DNA of 64,000 bases from Bdellovibrionales bacterium (GTDB taxonomy: Bacteria > Bdellovibrionota > Bdellovibrionia > Bdellovibrionales > UBA1609). The stretch is taken from the NCBI GenBank assembly GCA_019637855.1, contig JAHBUX010000001.1, forward strand, positions 333,337-397,336, given 5' to 3'. Under the pieces are notes generated by a model, which searched no databases, had not been told where the DNA came from, and worked only from the letters and a program-made list of their open reading frames with translations. The translations under genes were made by a program, and so were the position numbers. Of the stretch, positions 51,504 to 60,026 are shown piece after piece (position 1 is the stretch's first letter; each line of letters starts with the position of its first letter).

Positions 51504-52144
51504 TATAACTCAGTCACGTTGGCGCCTTTGGGCGGTTTGTAAGTGAATTTGCCCGCCGGAACCTTGCCCCTGCTGAGTGAGGAGAACTCAAACGTCACTT
51601 GATTCTCCATATTATCTTTGTAGGTGATGCGGCGAATATCTTTGTTTTGCAAAGCTACCTCAAGATGACGAACTTCGGTTTTCTTAGTGTCCTTCGGTTC
51701 AAAGGCAAAAGTCTTTTGGCCATCTTTGTTGGTGACCTTCAGCAGTTTGAAACCTTGCAGAACGTCCCTACGATCAAAGAGCGCGGCCATCAATGAATCG
51801 GTCTTCTTGATATCACCGCTGCGAATGCGGCTAACTTCCACAGTTTTTTCATCCAAACGCGACTCAAGCCAAATATTCTTACCGTCATAAACCAAAATGG
51901 ATTTCTCTGGTTTTTCAATATCGAGGCGCAGCTTACCTTTAGAAAAATAGAACTTACCTTCACTTTCATGCGAGGTTCCCATCACCTCTTGCACGACGGT
52001 CTTCTTGACCTCGGCTTGAATGGCCGGGGCTTTACGATACTTAGCGAGAACAGAGTCCACCTCGGCCACACCGGAAGGTGCCGCCGTTTTGGCCATGGCA
52101 AGGCTCGAAATAAGGCAGAAGGCGAAGGCTGCTTTTAGGGACAT
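51503..52144 (-). CDS. lolA: Outer-membrane lipoprotein carrier protein LolA
   Basis: A 213-aa periplasmic chaperone carrying lipoproteins from LolCDE to LolB. The start ATG 52144 gives a signal peptide (MSLKAAFAFCLISSLAMA) and leaves 8 nt to comF; an upstream in-frame start would overlap it. The body has the LolA pattern (ESEGKFYFSKGKLRLDIEKPEKSILVYDGKNIW). Confidence 0.85.
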   Translation of the reverse strand: MSLKAAFAFCLISSLAMAKTAAPSGVAEVDSVLAKYRKAPAIQAEVKKTVVQEVMGTSHESEGKFYFSKGKLRLDIEKPEKSILVYDGKNIWLESRLDEKTVEVSRIRSGDIKKTDSLMAALFDRRDVLQGFKLLKVTNKDGQKTFAFEPKDTKKTEVRHLEVALQNKDIRRITYKDNMENQVTFEFSSLSRGKVPAGKFTYKPPKGANVTEL

Positions 52145-52152
52145 CCGCGTGT

Positions 52153-52815
52153 TTATAGCAGCGGTGCGGCGGACTCGCAAGGGCGCCTATCCAATAGGCA
52201 CCAAACTTGAGTGTTTCTAGGCCTCTGGAGGGCTTGATAGGCTGCTTTGGCGGTGGCGCCGGTGGTGACGACATCATCGATGATAAGGGTATCCATGTAT
52301 TTGCTGCATAGTTGGTCCAAGCCGCGATCGATATCCCGTTCAAAAAAGCGAAGGGTACGCTCTTTGCGCGAGAGGTCTTTTTGCGCTTTCTGTTCAGTGA
52401 GCTTGAGTCGCTGGTCTATCGGCCACCCGGTGTAATGGCTGAGAGCGCGGGCCAAGCCTAAGGCGTGATTCTCACCCGCCAGTGAAGGAATCGGTACCAA
52501 TACGGCTCTGCGATCGGGGAAAGGATATGTTTGTAACATCCAAACCGCGGCCTCTTTCCAATAGGCAAAATCCTCTTTGTGTTTGAGGGCCATGATCCAC
52601 CAGCGCAGTCCAGGCCAATCATCCTTGTGCCAGCTAAACAAACTGCGGATAGGAAAATGGTTGGTCAAACGGACAATCGGTTCGCGTCTCTGCCACAGAT
52701 GATTCGCGCAATCCGCACAAAACGCCCGCCTAAAATGAATCGCATTACAAATCGGACAGGCCAACCAACGATAGGTCGCAATCTTCGAACGCAGGCTTTT
52801 AAGCGATAGATTCAT
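52153..52815 (-). CDS. ComF-family phosphoribosyltransferase-like protein
   Basis: A 220-aa protein with an N-terminal zinc-ribbon pair (CPICN ... CADC) and a C-terminal PRTase motif (LIIDDVVTTGATAKAAY). ComF proteins are needed for DNA uptake in competent bacteria and may have other roles. The start is taken at ATG 52815 for the family N-terminus (LACPICN near residue 20). Confidence 0.85.
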   Translation of the reverse strand: MNLSLKSLRSKIATYRWLACPICNAIHFRRAFCADCANHLWQRREPIVRLTNHFPIRSLFSWHKDDWPGLRWWIMALKHKEDFAYWKEAAVWMLQTYPFPDRRAVLVPIPSLAGENHALGLARALSHYTGWPIDQRLKLTEQKAQKDLSRKERTLRFFERDIDRGLDQLCSKYMDTLIIDDVVTTGATAKAAYQALQRPRNTQVWCLLDRRPCESAAPLL

Positions 52816-52889
52816 AAGAGCCCAGGCGCTTATGCAAGCTGAGCCCCTACCCGTTGTGCCCTTTAATCGCAAATCCGCGTCCGCCGCCC

Positions 52890-52942
52890 GGAGAGGTACC
52901 AGCTTCCTTTCCGACTATCGGAAAGGAAGCTGGTACCTCTCC
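52890..52942. repeat. Perfect 25-bp-arm palindrome
   Basis: The arms 52890-52914 and 52918-52942 are exactly complementary around a CTA centre. The right arm's last base is part of the rlmH stop. No T-run is present on either side. Outer GGTACC boxes and inner TTTCCG/CGGAAA are visible. It is smaller than, but similar in plan to, the giant hairpin at 30056. Confidence 0.85.
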
Positions 52943-53415
52943 TACCGATTGTGGTAGGGGATGCCGCGCATGATGGTGAAGCCGCGGTAGATCTGTTCAA
53001 GCGCCATCAGTTGGGCGATCCAGTGATTCATCGTGAGCGGTGAAAGCGACCACTTCATTTGCGCGCGAGCTTTAACCTCAGCGGAAAAACCGTAGGGGCC
53101 GCCGATGCAAAAGACCACTCTGGCTTTGCCGCTTTCAACCGCCCGAACCAAGCCGTCGGAAAACTCTTCCGAGGAGCGAAAGACCTTGCCGCCCTCGTCA
53201 AACAAGATCAGCAGATCGCGGTCGTCCAGCTGCTTGAGGAGAATCTCCGCCTCTTTACGGCGTTTGACCTCAGCGCTGTCACGATCTGCACTGGGACTTT
53301 TTAAGGTCTGCACCTCAAAGGCGAAAAACGGGCTGATCTTCGCCGCGTACTCGGCGCGCGCCGTTTCTACCCAAGCCGGAGCTTTGGTTTCAAAAATATA
53401 GAATTTGAGTTTCAT
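52942..53415 (-). CDS. rlmH: 23S rRNA pseudouridine-1915 N3-methyltransferase RlmH
   Basis: A 157-aa SPOUT methyltransferase of the RlmH family. It has LILFDEGGKVFRSSEEFS, the SAM-binding FCIGGPYGFS loop and the C-terminal MALEQIYRGFTIMRGIPYHN. It modifies Psi1915 in helix 69. Three nucleotides separate it from the NadD-RsfS gene. Confidence 0.95.
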   Translation of the reverse strand: MKLKFYIFETKAPAWVETARAEYAAKISPFFAFEVQTLKSPSADRDSAEVKRRKEAEILLKQLDDRDLLILFDEGGKVFRSSEEFSDGLVRAVESGKARVVFCIGGPYGFSAEVKARAQMKWSLSPLTMNHWIAQLMALEQIYRGFTIMRGIPYHNR

Positions 53416-53418
53416 AGC

Positions 53419-54420
53419 TTAAGGGCGCGCAGGTTTAGACCACAGTTGCTCCAGGCGATACTCCTGGCGAACGTAATCGTAGAACACGTGCACAATCAAA
53501 GCTCCGTAGTCGACCACAACCCAACGACCTTCGCTCTGGCCTTCCAAATTTTCCGGCCAAACGTTGTAGTCCTTCTTCACTTCGCGGATCAAATGCTCGG
53601 CCAACGCAGTCGCGTGACGAGTGCTGGTACCGGAAGCGATCAACGTAAACTCGGCAGGTGCGCTACGATCACGCAGATCGTAGGTCTGCACATTGACCCC
53701 ACCTTTATCCACCAATAAGGCCGAGCAGTACTGCGCGAACTTCTCGAAGTCCCCGATGTTGCGCTGAACGCTTTCGAACAGCTTGTGCTCACGAATGTAT
53801 TCTTCGACCGCCGGAGGGACAAGAGTGTGAATGCTTTGGCCAAAACGGATCTTCTTGCGGATCTCCGTTCCAGAAGCATCCACATCCTCGAGCTGCATAA
53901 AGTAAATCGTGCGACCGCTTTTTAGCATCGCTTGATGCGAATCGTAGTCCGCTACCAAAGAACGCACAGCCATCGGAAAGTCATCGAGCGAATAAGGCAA
54001 TTCCATGCCCGGCCGCGTGGTCACCACTAAATCGGCACCGGCTAAAATCTTATCGAAATCTTTCCACTGATCGAATTTGCTGAACTGATCCATACCGATG
54101 ATCAGCATCACTTCGGGTCTATCGCCCTCATTCAAATAGGACTGTAAAGTATCGATCGTATAGCTAACGCCTCCACGCTCAATCTCGCGCGTGTCGATCT
54201 TGATCAAATCCGCATTGTCACGCACACCACGCTTCAACATCTCAAGCCGTTGCTCAGGCGTTGAGCCTTGGGTCTGTACGCGCAAAGGGCTGACATGCGC
54301 GGGAACGACACGGATTTCGTTCAAACCAAAACGTTCCGCGACGCTCAACATGCTGTTCAGGTGGCCATAGTGAAAAGGATCGAAGTTACCTCCGAAAACG
54401 CCCATTCTACGATTGCTCAC
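53419..54420 (-). CDS. Fused NadD-RsfS: nicotinate-nucleotide adenylyltransferase plus ribosome silencing factor
   Basis: A 333-aa protein starting at a GTG with AAGGAG eight bases upstream, overlapping obgE by 14 nt. Residues ~1-220 are NadD: the nucleotidyltransferase motif GVFGGNFDPFHYGH (~7-20), IIGMDQFSKFDQW, and ASGTEIR (usually SSTEIR). Residues ~221-333 are RsfS: ASGTSTRHATALAEHL and WVVVDYGALIVHVFYDYVRQEYRLE. The two are usually separate adjacent genes. The fusion would link NAD synthesis to ribosome hibernation; the order matches the common nadD-rsfS-rlmH gene order. Confidence 0.88.
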   Translation of the reverse strand: MSNRRMGVFGGNFDPFHYGHLNSMLSVAERFGLNEIRVVPAHVSPLRVQTQGSTPEQRLEMLKRGVRDNADLIKIDTREIERGGVSYTIDTLQSYLNEGDRPEVMLIIGMDQFSKFDQWKDFDKILAGADLVVTTRPGMELPYSLDDFPMAVRSLVADYDSHQAMLKSGRTIYFMQLEDVDASGTEIRKKIRFGQSIHTLVPPAVEEYIREHKLFESVQRNIGDFEKFAQYCSALLVDKGGVNVQTYDLRDRSAPAEFTLIASGTSTRHATALAEHLIREVKKDYNVWPENLEGQSEGRWVVVDYGALIVHVFYDYVRQEYRLEQLWSKPARP

Positions 54421-55432
54421 TGAACACTCTCCTTCCAAGGACTTCGACCAATTCTTTGATGTTCTTGCCCGTCGCCGCCGAGATGGTCAAAACTTCAAGG
54501 CCGCGTTTGCGGAATCCGTCGATCGCAGCACGCAGAGCAGTTTCGTCGGCCATATCGATCTTATTCAAAACGACGATCTCAGGACGCGTGCTAAGTGGAG
54601 TGAACATCTCTTCACCCTCTTTATCCTGATCGTACATCTCGAGCTCTTTGCGAATCTCTAAATAGGCTTCCATCGGAGCCTTGCCGGACAACCCACCCGC
54701 ATCGATCAGGTGAACGAAGACACGGCAGCGCTCAATGTGACGCAAGAACTGCACACCCAGGCCCGCCCCGGTGTGCGCGCCTTCGATCAATCCGGGAATA
54801 TCAGCAACAACGAACGAAAGGTCCTCAGCAAAACGCACCACGCCCAAATTGGGAACCAAAGTGGTGAAGGGATAATCGGCAATCTTCGGTTTCGCCGAAG
54901 AGATGCGCGAAATCAGAGTGCTCTTACCCGCATTAGGTAATCCCACGATACCCACGTCGGCCAAAAGCTTGAGCTCGAGCTGGATATCCATCTCTTTGCC
55001 CGGCAAGCCTTTTTGGGCCACCGTCGGCGCTTGGTTCACACTGGATTTGTAAAACACATTGCCCTTGCCGCCCAAACCGCCTTCGAGCAACGTCAACTCG
55101 GTTTGCTCGGTGAGGTCGTACAGCACACGGCCATCCATATCTTTAATCAACGTGCCGGGCGGAACCGTCAGCACCAAATCTTCGCCTTTTTTGCCCGAAC
55201 GGTTACGCTGCTGACCGTTTTCGCCATCCTGCGCGCGGTAGGATTTTTGAAAACGCAGATCGAGAAGCGAGTGGAGACGTGCATCCGTGCGTACGATCAC
55301 GTTGCCACCATTACCGCCGTCGCCACCGTCAGGGCCACCACGCGGAACCATGGCTTCGCGGCGAAAGCTCACCGAACCGGCGCCGCCTTTACCCGAACTC
55401 ACTGTAATACTGACTTCATCGATAAACTTCAT
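54407..55432 (-). CDS. obgE: GTPase ObgE/CgtA
   Basis: A 341-aa GTPase of ribosome maturation. The N-terminal Obg fold is glycine rich (GGPDGGDGGNGGNVIVR), Walker A is GLPNAGKST (164-172) and NKID is near residue 295. The C-terminal extension is missing, as in short Obgs. It lies directly after rpmA, the classic rplU-rpmA-obgE order. Confidence 0.95.
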   Translation of the reverse strand: MKFIDEVSITVSSGKGGAGSVSFRREAMVPRGGPDGGDGGNGGNVIVRTDARLHSLLDLRFQKSYRAQDGENGQQRNRSGKKGEDLVLTVPPGTLIKDMDGRVLYDLTEQTELTLLEGGLGGKGNVFYKSSVNQAPTVAQKGLPGKEMDIQLELKLLADVGIVGLPNAGKSTLISRISSAKPKIADYPFTTLVPNLGVVRFAEDLSFVVADIPGLIEGAHTGAGLGVQFLRHIERCRVFVHLIDAGGLSGKAPMEAYLEIRKELEMYDQDKEGEEMFTPLSTRPEIVVLNKIDMADETALRAAIDGFRKRGLEVLTISAATGKNIKELVEVLGRRVFSEQS

Positions 55433-55433
55433 A

Positions 55434-55477
55434 GTCTCTCAAAAAAACAAAAGCCCTGTCGTGTCCGACCGGGCTTT
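55434..55477 (-). terminator. Intrinsic terminator between rpmA and obgE
   Basis: On the minus strand, AAAGCCC-G-GTCG-GACA-CGAC-A-GGGCTTT forms a two-part stem (55477-55450), followed by a T-rich tract. It may partly reduce obgE transcription relative to the ribosomal protein genes. Confidence 0.75.
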
Positions 55478-55514
55478 CAAAATTGATCCAATAACGAATG
55501 CAGGAGCGCGCGGC

Positions 55515-55787
55515 TTAGGCGGCGCTACCAGCAGCTTTCGGATAAACGCTGACTTTGAACTTCAGTTTGTTCAAACGCTCGAACTTCACCTGACCTTCGG
55601 CCACGGCGTAGATCGTGAAATCACGGCCCATACGTACGTTACGACCCACGTGGAACTTAGTTCCGCGCTGACGCACGATGATCGTGCCCGGCAAAACTGT
55701 TTGTCCGCCAAAGCGTTTAACGCCCAAGCGTTTACTCTGTGAATCCCGTCCGTTCTTTGTACTACCTGCTGCCTTTTTTGATGCCAT
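55515..55787 (-). CDS. rpmA: Large ribosomal subunit protein bL27
   Basis: A 90-aa L27: [24 protein letters not shown], then [22 protein letters not shown]. The N-terminus reaches the peptidyl-transferase centre; the sequence begins directly with MASKK, so no cleaved leader is present. It follows rplU by 24 nt. Confidence 0.96.
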   Translation of the reverse strand: MASKKAAGSTKNGRDSQSKRLGVKRFGGQTVLPGTIIVRQRGTKFHVGRNVRMGRDFTIYAVAEGQVKFERLNKLKFKVSVYPKAAGSAA

Positions 55788-55811
55788 TGCACTTACTCCG
55801 TAAGATTCAAA

Positions 55812-56378
55812 TTACTTCTTAGTGGTTTTCTTTGCCGTCTTCTTGGCGACGGTCTTCTTCTTTGCACCGGTTTTCTTCGCAGCTGCCTTTTTGGGAGCAG
55901 CTTTTTTAGCGGCGGCTTTTTTCTTGGGAGCGGCAGGTGCTTCGCCAGCCTTTACAGCTTTGCGGGCATTCTGTTTCCACTGCTCGCGAACCTCAGCGGT
56001 CTTAGCGACGCGGGCTGCTTTTTTCTCGGGATCGAAGACTTGCGGTTTGTTGTCCGCTTTCACAGTCTGACCTTCCGGGCTGGTGATCGATTTAACGAAC
56101 AACTCAGTGTAAGGCTGACGGTGACCGCCGGTACGGCGATAGCCCTGACGGCGCTTCTTTTTGAAAATGATAACTTTAGGACCACGCTGTTGGTTGGTGA
56201 CCACAACGGTGACATTGGCTTTAGCGGCGTTGTCACCGGCAAAAGTTTTGTCTCCACCGATCATCAAGACGTCGAGATTCAACTCGGCACCGAGCTCAGC
56301 TTCCAATTTTTCAACACGCAGAACGTCGCCGGCTTTTACTGTATATTGCTTACCGCCGGCCTTAATGATGGCGTACAT
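55812..56378 (-). CDS. rplU: Large ribosomal subunit protein bL21 with a long Lys/Ala tail
   Basis: A 188-aa L21. Residues 1-~104 are the normal L21 fold (MYAIIKAGGKQYTVKAGD ... FKKKRRQGYRRTGGHRQPYTELFV). Residues ~105-188 are an extension ending in a KKAAAKKAAPKKA-type tail, like H1-like proteins. Typical L21 is about 103 aa. The ATG follows GGAGGT. Confidence 0.96.
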   Translation of the reverse strand: MYAIIKAGGKQYTVKAGDVLRVEKLEAELGAELNLDVLMIGGDKTFAGDNAAKANVTVVVTNQQRGPKVIIFKKKRRQGYRRTGGHRQPYTELFVKSITSPEGQTVKADNKPQVFDPEKKAARVAKTAEVREQWKQNARKAVKAGEAPAAPKKKAAAKKAAPKKAAAKKTGAKKKTVAKKTAKKTTKK

Positions 56379-56520
56379 GTCTTCGTAACCTCCGAAATCC
56401 AGGAATAGAACTGAGTGCCACCCTGGGTTAATTATGTCAACGGATTCAATGGGTGGCCGAAGGTTTTCGCCAGCCGCTCAGGGCGCTATCCCGCCACCAC
56501 AGCGGTTTTGCCGCCCGCCT

Positions 56521-58065
56521 CTAGCTTTTTGCGCCGTTTGTTGGCTCCGTTGGATTTCCGAAAAGCGAATAAATTTCAAACTGTTCGATATGATAATGGG
56601 GCTCAACTTTGAACACCACTGGGCGTTGGATTTTAGCCTCAATGGCTTCCAACGCCTCCTGCTCCTCTTCATAGATCCAATCCGCCACCGAAGAATGGCA
56701 GTGGACGACGGCATTGCTAGCTTCTTTGCTGCGCAACACCTCGCGTTCTAAAGCTAAGAAAATCTCCTGAGCAACCGTACTTTTGCGCTTAATGTAACCG
56801 TTACCCTCGCAGTAAGTGCATGGCTCACACAACGAAGACACCAGGCTGGGGCTGGTGCGTTTACGTGTCATTTCCACCAGGCCGAGCTCAGACATGGAGA
56901 CCACCGTGGTTTTGGCCAAGTCGTTAGCCAATTCGGAGCGCAGCTGATTCAAAACCTTTTCGCGATGCTGCGGCTTTTCCATATCAATTAAATCGATAAT
57001 GATAATTCCGCCACAATTGCGGATGCGCAGCTGATGGGCGATCTCTTTGACCGCCTCAAGATTGGTTTTGAGGATCGTGTCTTCCAGATCTTTTTTGCCC
57101 ACATAGCGTCCGGTGTTCACGTCGATAACCACCAACGCTTCGGCTTCGTCGACCACGATATAGCCACCCGACTTCAGCCAGATTTTACGATCCAACGAGC
57201 GCGAGATCTCCAAATCCAGATCATAGATATCAAACAGCGGCTGCGGGCCTGAATGCAGGGTCACCGATTTGCCGTGTTTGGGCATAAACTGGTTAATAAA
57301 GGTCAGAACCTTCTTATGTACGTTCTTGTCATCGACAATCACACGCTGCACACGCTCATTGAGCAGATCGCGCAGGGCTCTTAACTCCACATCGATCTCC
57401 GGATTGATCAGACCCGGCGTTTTTCTTTTGTCATAGGCTTTCTCAACCTCAGACCACATGCGACCAAGATAGTCCAGGTCGGCGCCAAGCGCTTCAGCGC
57501 TGGCACCTTCGCACGCAGTGCGGATGATCACACCGCCCTTGGGGTTGATGCCTTCAACAATCTTTTTTAAGCGTTCGCGCTCGGATTCGTCTTCAATACG
57601 GCGCGAGATTCCCAAATGTTTCAGCGTGGGCATAAAGACCACGTGGCGACCGGCTAGAGAGATGTGAGTGGTGATGCGGGCGCCTTTGGTGCCGAGCGGA
57701 TCTTTCGCCACCTGCACCATAATGATCTGTCCCTCGTGCAATAGATCTTGAATCGGGGCGCGCGCCACTTCTTCTTTTTCGGGTAGCTCGGGATCTGCGT
57801 CCTCTTGATCGATGTACAGACGCGGCTCCGCATCCAAATCGGTGCGCACATCGGCCACATACAAAAAGGCGGCGCGGTCTAAACCGACGTCGACAAAGGC
57901 TGCTTGCATTCCCGGAAGCACACGCACCACTCGGCCCTTGTAAATCGAACCGACCAAGGTCGGGGATCCGCGTCGTTCGATCTTCAGATCGCTCAGTACG
58001 CCGTCTTCGACGTAAGCCACCCGTGTCGTATTGGGACGCACATTGATTAAAATTTCGGCGGCCAT
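56521..58065 (-). CDS. rng: Ribonuclease E/G family endoribonuclease (RNase G type)
   Basis: A 514-aa endonuclease for rRNA/mRNA processing. It has an S1 domain (~38-120; SIYKGRVVRVLPGMQAAFVDVG), the DNase I-like core with Asp in VVIDVNTGRYVG and IIIIDLIDM, and a Zn-link CEPCTYC. No C-terminal degradosome scaffold is present, so RNase G fits better than RNase E. Start ATG 58065 follows GGAGTG. Confidence 0.92.
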   Translation of the reverse strand: MAAEILINVRPNTTRVAYVEDGVLSDLKIERRGSPTLVGSIYKGRVVRVLPGMQAAFVDVGLDRAAFLYVADVRTDLDAEPRLYIDQEDADPELPEKEEVARAPIQDLLHEGQIIMVQVAKDPLGTKGARITTHISLAGRHVVFMPTLKHLGISRRIEDESERERLKKIVEGINPKGGVIIRTACEGASAEALGADLDYLGRMWSEVEKAYDKRKTPGLINPEIDVELRALRDLLNERVQRVIVDDKNVHKKVLTFINQFMPKHGKSVTLHSGPQPLFDIYDLDLEISRSLDRKIWLKSGGYIVVDEAEALVVIDVNTGRYVGKKDLEDTILKTNLEAVKEIAHQLRIRNCGGIIIIDLIDMEKPQHREKVLNQLRSELANDLAKTTVVSMSELGLVEMTRKRTSPSLVSSLCEPCTYCEGNGYIKRKSTVAQEIFLALEREVLRSKEASNAVVHCHSSVADWIYEEEQEALEAIEAKIQRPVVFKVEPHYHIEQFEIYSLFGNPTEPTNGAKS

Positions 58066-58163
58066 TCGCACTCCAGTTTCGCAAACGAAACAGCGCATCG
58101 TATCCAAACTTAGGTCCGGCTACAAGCGTTCAAGACCGAAGCTCGATTTGCCGATGGAAAGGC

Positions 58164-59288
58164 ATGGCCGAGATAGATAAGTTATTCAAGTTGATGGTGC
58201 AGCAGAACGCGTCGGACATGCATCTCTCCGCCGGCGGGCCACCTTATTTCCGCATCCACGGTGAGATGGTGGCCTTGAACCACCCGCCTTTGGAAAACGA
58301 TTCCGTCCAGGCCCTGATTTTTGAAATTCTGACTGAAAAACAAAAACGTGCATTTGTTGAAACCTGGGAACTCGACACTTCGTACTGGGTGCAAGGCGTT
58401 GGCCGCTTCCGGGTGAACGTGTTCATGCAACGTCGTGGTATGGGCGCCGTCATGCGTGTGATCCCGGAGACTATCCGCAGTGCGCGCGAGATGAATCTAC
58501 CCCAAGCCATTATCGACATGATCGATACTCCGCGCGGATTGATTCTGGTGACCGGTCCCACCGGCTCAGGAAAGTCGACCACGTTGGCCTCTTTGATCCA
58601 TGAGATCAATCTGACCCGCAAAGAGCACATCATTACGATCGAAGATCCGATCGAATTTGTGCACGAAAACCGCAACTGTTTGATCAACCAACGTGAAGTC
58701 TCTAGTCACACTAAATCTTTTAGCAACGCCCTACGCGCGTCTTTGCGCGAAGATCCGGATATTATTCTGGTGGGTGAATTGCGTGATTTAGAAACCATTC
58801 AATTGGCCATGACCGCGGCCGAGACCGGCCACTTGGTTTTTGGCACTTTGCATACCAACAATGCCCCTAAGACCATCGATCGCGTGATTGACGTTTTCCC
58901 CCAAGCACAACAATCACAGATCCGTGTAATGTTATCCGAGAGCTTGCGTGGCGTGGTGGCGCAGACTTTGTTCCCTCGTCACGACAAACCGGGACGTGTA
59001 GCTGCCTTCGAGATCTTGACCAACACACACGCCGTAGCCAACTTGATCCGCGAATCCAAGACGCACCAGATTCCATCGATCATGCAAACGCAGATGGACG
59101 CTGGCATGATGACCTTCGAATATCATCTGACTCGTTTGGTGGCCGACGGCAAAGTCGACAAGGCCTCTGCGGACAACTTCCTCGGCAAGAAAGAAAAGAA
59201 GATCGAAGAGCTTAAGACCGGCACACAGATCGGCGTTAAAAGCCCCGCTGGCCAAGCGGCCGGCGGCATTCGTATCTCCAAAGGCTAA
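58164..59288 (+). CDS. pilT: Type IV pilus retraction ATPase PilT
   Basis: A 374-aa hexameric ATPase powering pilus retraction and twitching. It has the N-terminal PAS-like domain (NASDMHLSAGGPPYFRIHGE), Walker A GPTGSGKST (~131-139), Asp box ITIEDPIE, Walker B region DPDIILVGELRDLET, and the AAETGHLVFGTLHTNNA His box. The AIRNLIRE-like motif appears as VANLIRESKTHQI. It is divergent from RNase G. Confidence 0.95.
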   Translation: MAEIDKLFKLMVQQNASDMHLSAGGPPYFRIHGEMVALNHPPLENDSVQALIFEILTEKQKRAFVETWELDTSYWVQGVGRFRVNVFMQRRGMGAVMRVIPETIRSAREMNLPQAIIDMIDTPRGLILVTGPTGSGKSTTLASLIHEINLTRKEHIITIEDPIEFVHENRNCLINQREVSSHTKSFSNALRASLREDPDIILVGELRDLETIQLAMTAAETGHLVFGTLHTNNAPKTIDRVIDVFPQAQQSQIRVMLSESLRGVVAQTLFPRHDKPGRVAAFEILTNTHAVANLIRESKTHQIPSIMQTQMDAGMMTFEYHLTRLVADGKVDKASADNFLGKKEKKIEELKTGTQIGVKSPAGQAAGGIRISKG

Positions 59289-59298
59289 AAACGTTCAA

Positions 59299-59700
59299 TC
59301 AAAACGAAAAATGAAATTCCATTTTCGGGGTATAGACCGAATGGCCACGCTCATCCCCGGGCTGCATCGCCAACAGATTGCCCTCGGTGTAGTCGCGCAA
59401 ATTATAGAAATCGCGCGGTTCAGTAGCGGCCTTGAAGGTGGAATAGACAGCGCCACCGATAATTCCCACGGCGGCACCGACAGCGATATGGTTCAGTTTG
59501 TCTTGCGGACGACCATAAAAACTTAACGTCGAAAGGCCGAGTATCGCCCCGGCCACACCGGCAAATACAATCACACTGAGTCGCTTGCCTGTGCCACTGG
59601 AAGCGCTATCCGTTTTGCTCTTACCTGCCTGAGCGAAGGCGGCAGGCGATGTGCCGACAAGGCATAGTGAAAGCGAAATACTGATAAGAATGCGCCACAT
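59299..59700 (-). CDS. Small exported/membrane protein of unknown function
   Basis: A 133-aa protein with a signal peptide (MWRILISISLSLCLVGTSPAAFA) and two Gly-rich hydrophobic segments (LSVIVFAGVAGAILGLSTL, HIAVGAAVGIIGGAVYS). C-terminal Phe (FHFSF) hints at a beta-strand end. It is convergent with pilT and two bases downstream of acyP. Confidence 0.65.
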   Translation of the reverse strand: MWRILISISLSLCLVGTSPAAFAQAGKSKTDSASSGTGKRLSVIVFAGVAGAILGLSTLSFYGRPQDKLNHIAVGAAVGIIGGAVYSTFKAATEPRDFYNLRDYTEGNLLAMQPGDERGHSVYTPKMEFHFSF

Positions 59701-59702
59701 GC

Positions 59703-59984
59703 TTAATCCCTTCTCAATTCAAAATCCGAGAGCTCATCGTCTCCCTGCCATTCCCCGCAAATCAAACTCTCGACTCGCGAGGCTGGCGGACCACGGCGCA
59801 AACGCGCCTCAAACTCCTGTAAAACCTCGCGCGCGCCACCAGCTACGGCTTCCACTCGCCCATCGGGCAAATTGCGCACCCATCCTTTGAGACCAAGTTC
59901 ACGCGCCTGTTGATGCGTGAAAGCCCGGTAACCCACTCCTTGAACTCGGCCAGAAATCAAGTAGTGTTTGGTGAGATCCTCCAT
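59703..59984 (-). CDS. acyP: Acylphosphatase
   Basis: A 93-aa enzyme hydrolysing acyl phosphates. Catalytic Arg lies in GRVQGVGYRAFT and Asn in GWVRNLPDGRVEAVA. Both signature residues are present and length is normal. Confidence 0.93.
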   Translation of the reverse strand: MEDLTKHYLISGRVQGVGYRAFTHQQARELGLKGWVRNLPDGRVEAVAGGAREVLQEFEARLRRGPPASRVESLICGEWQGDDELSDFELRRD

Positions 59985-60026
59985 TCTACAAAGTTAGGAT
60001 GGGGCTGTTGGTTTGGAAAGGACTTT

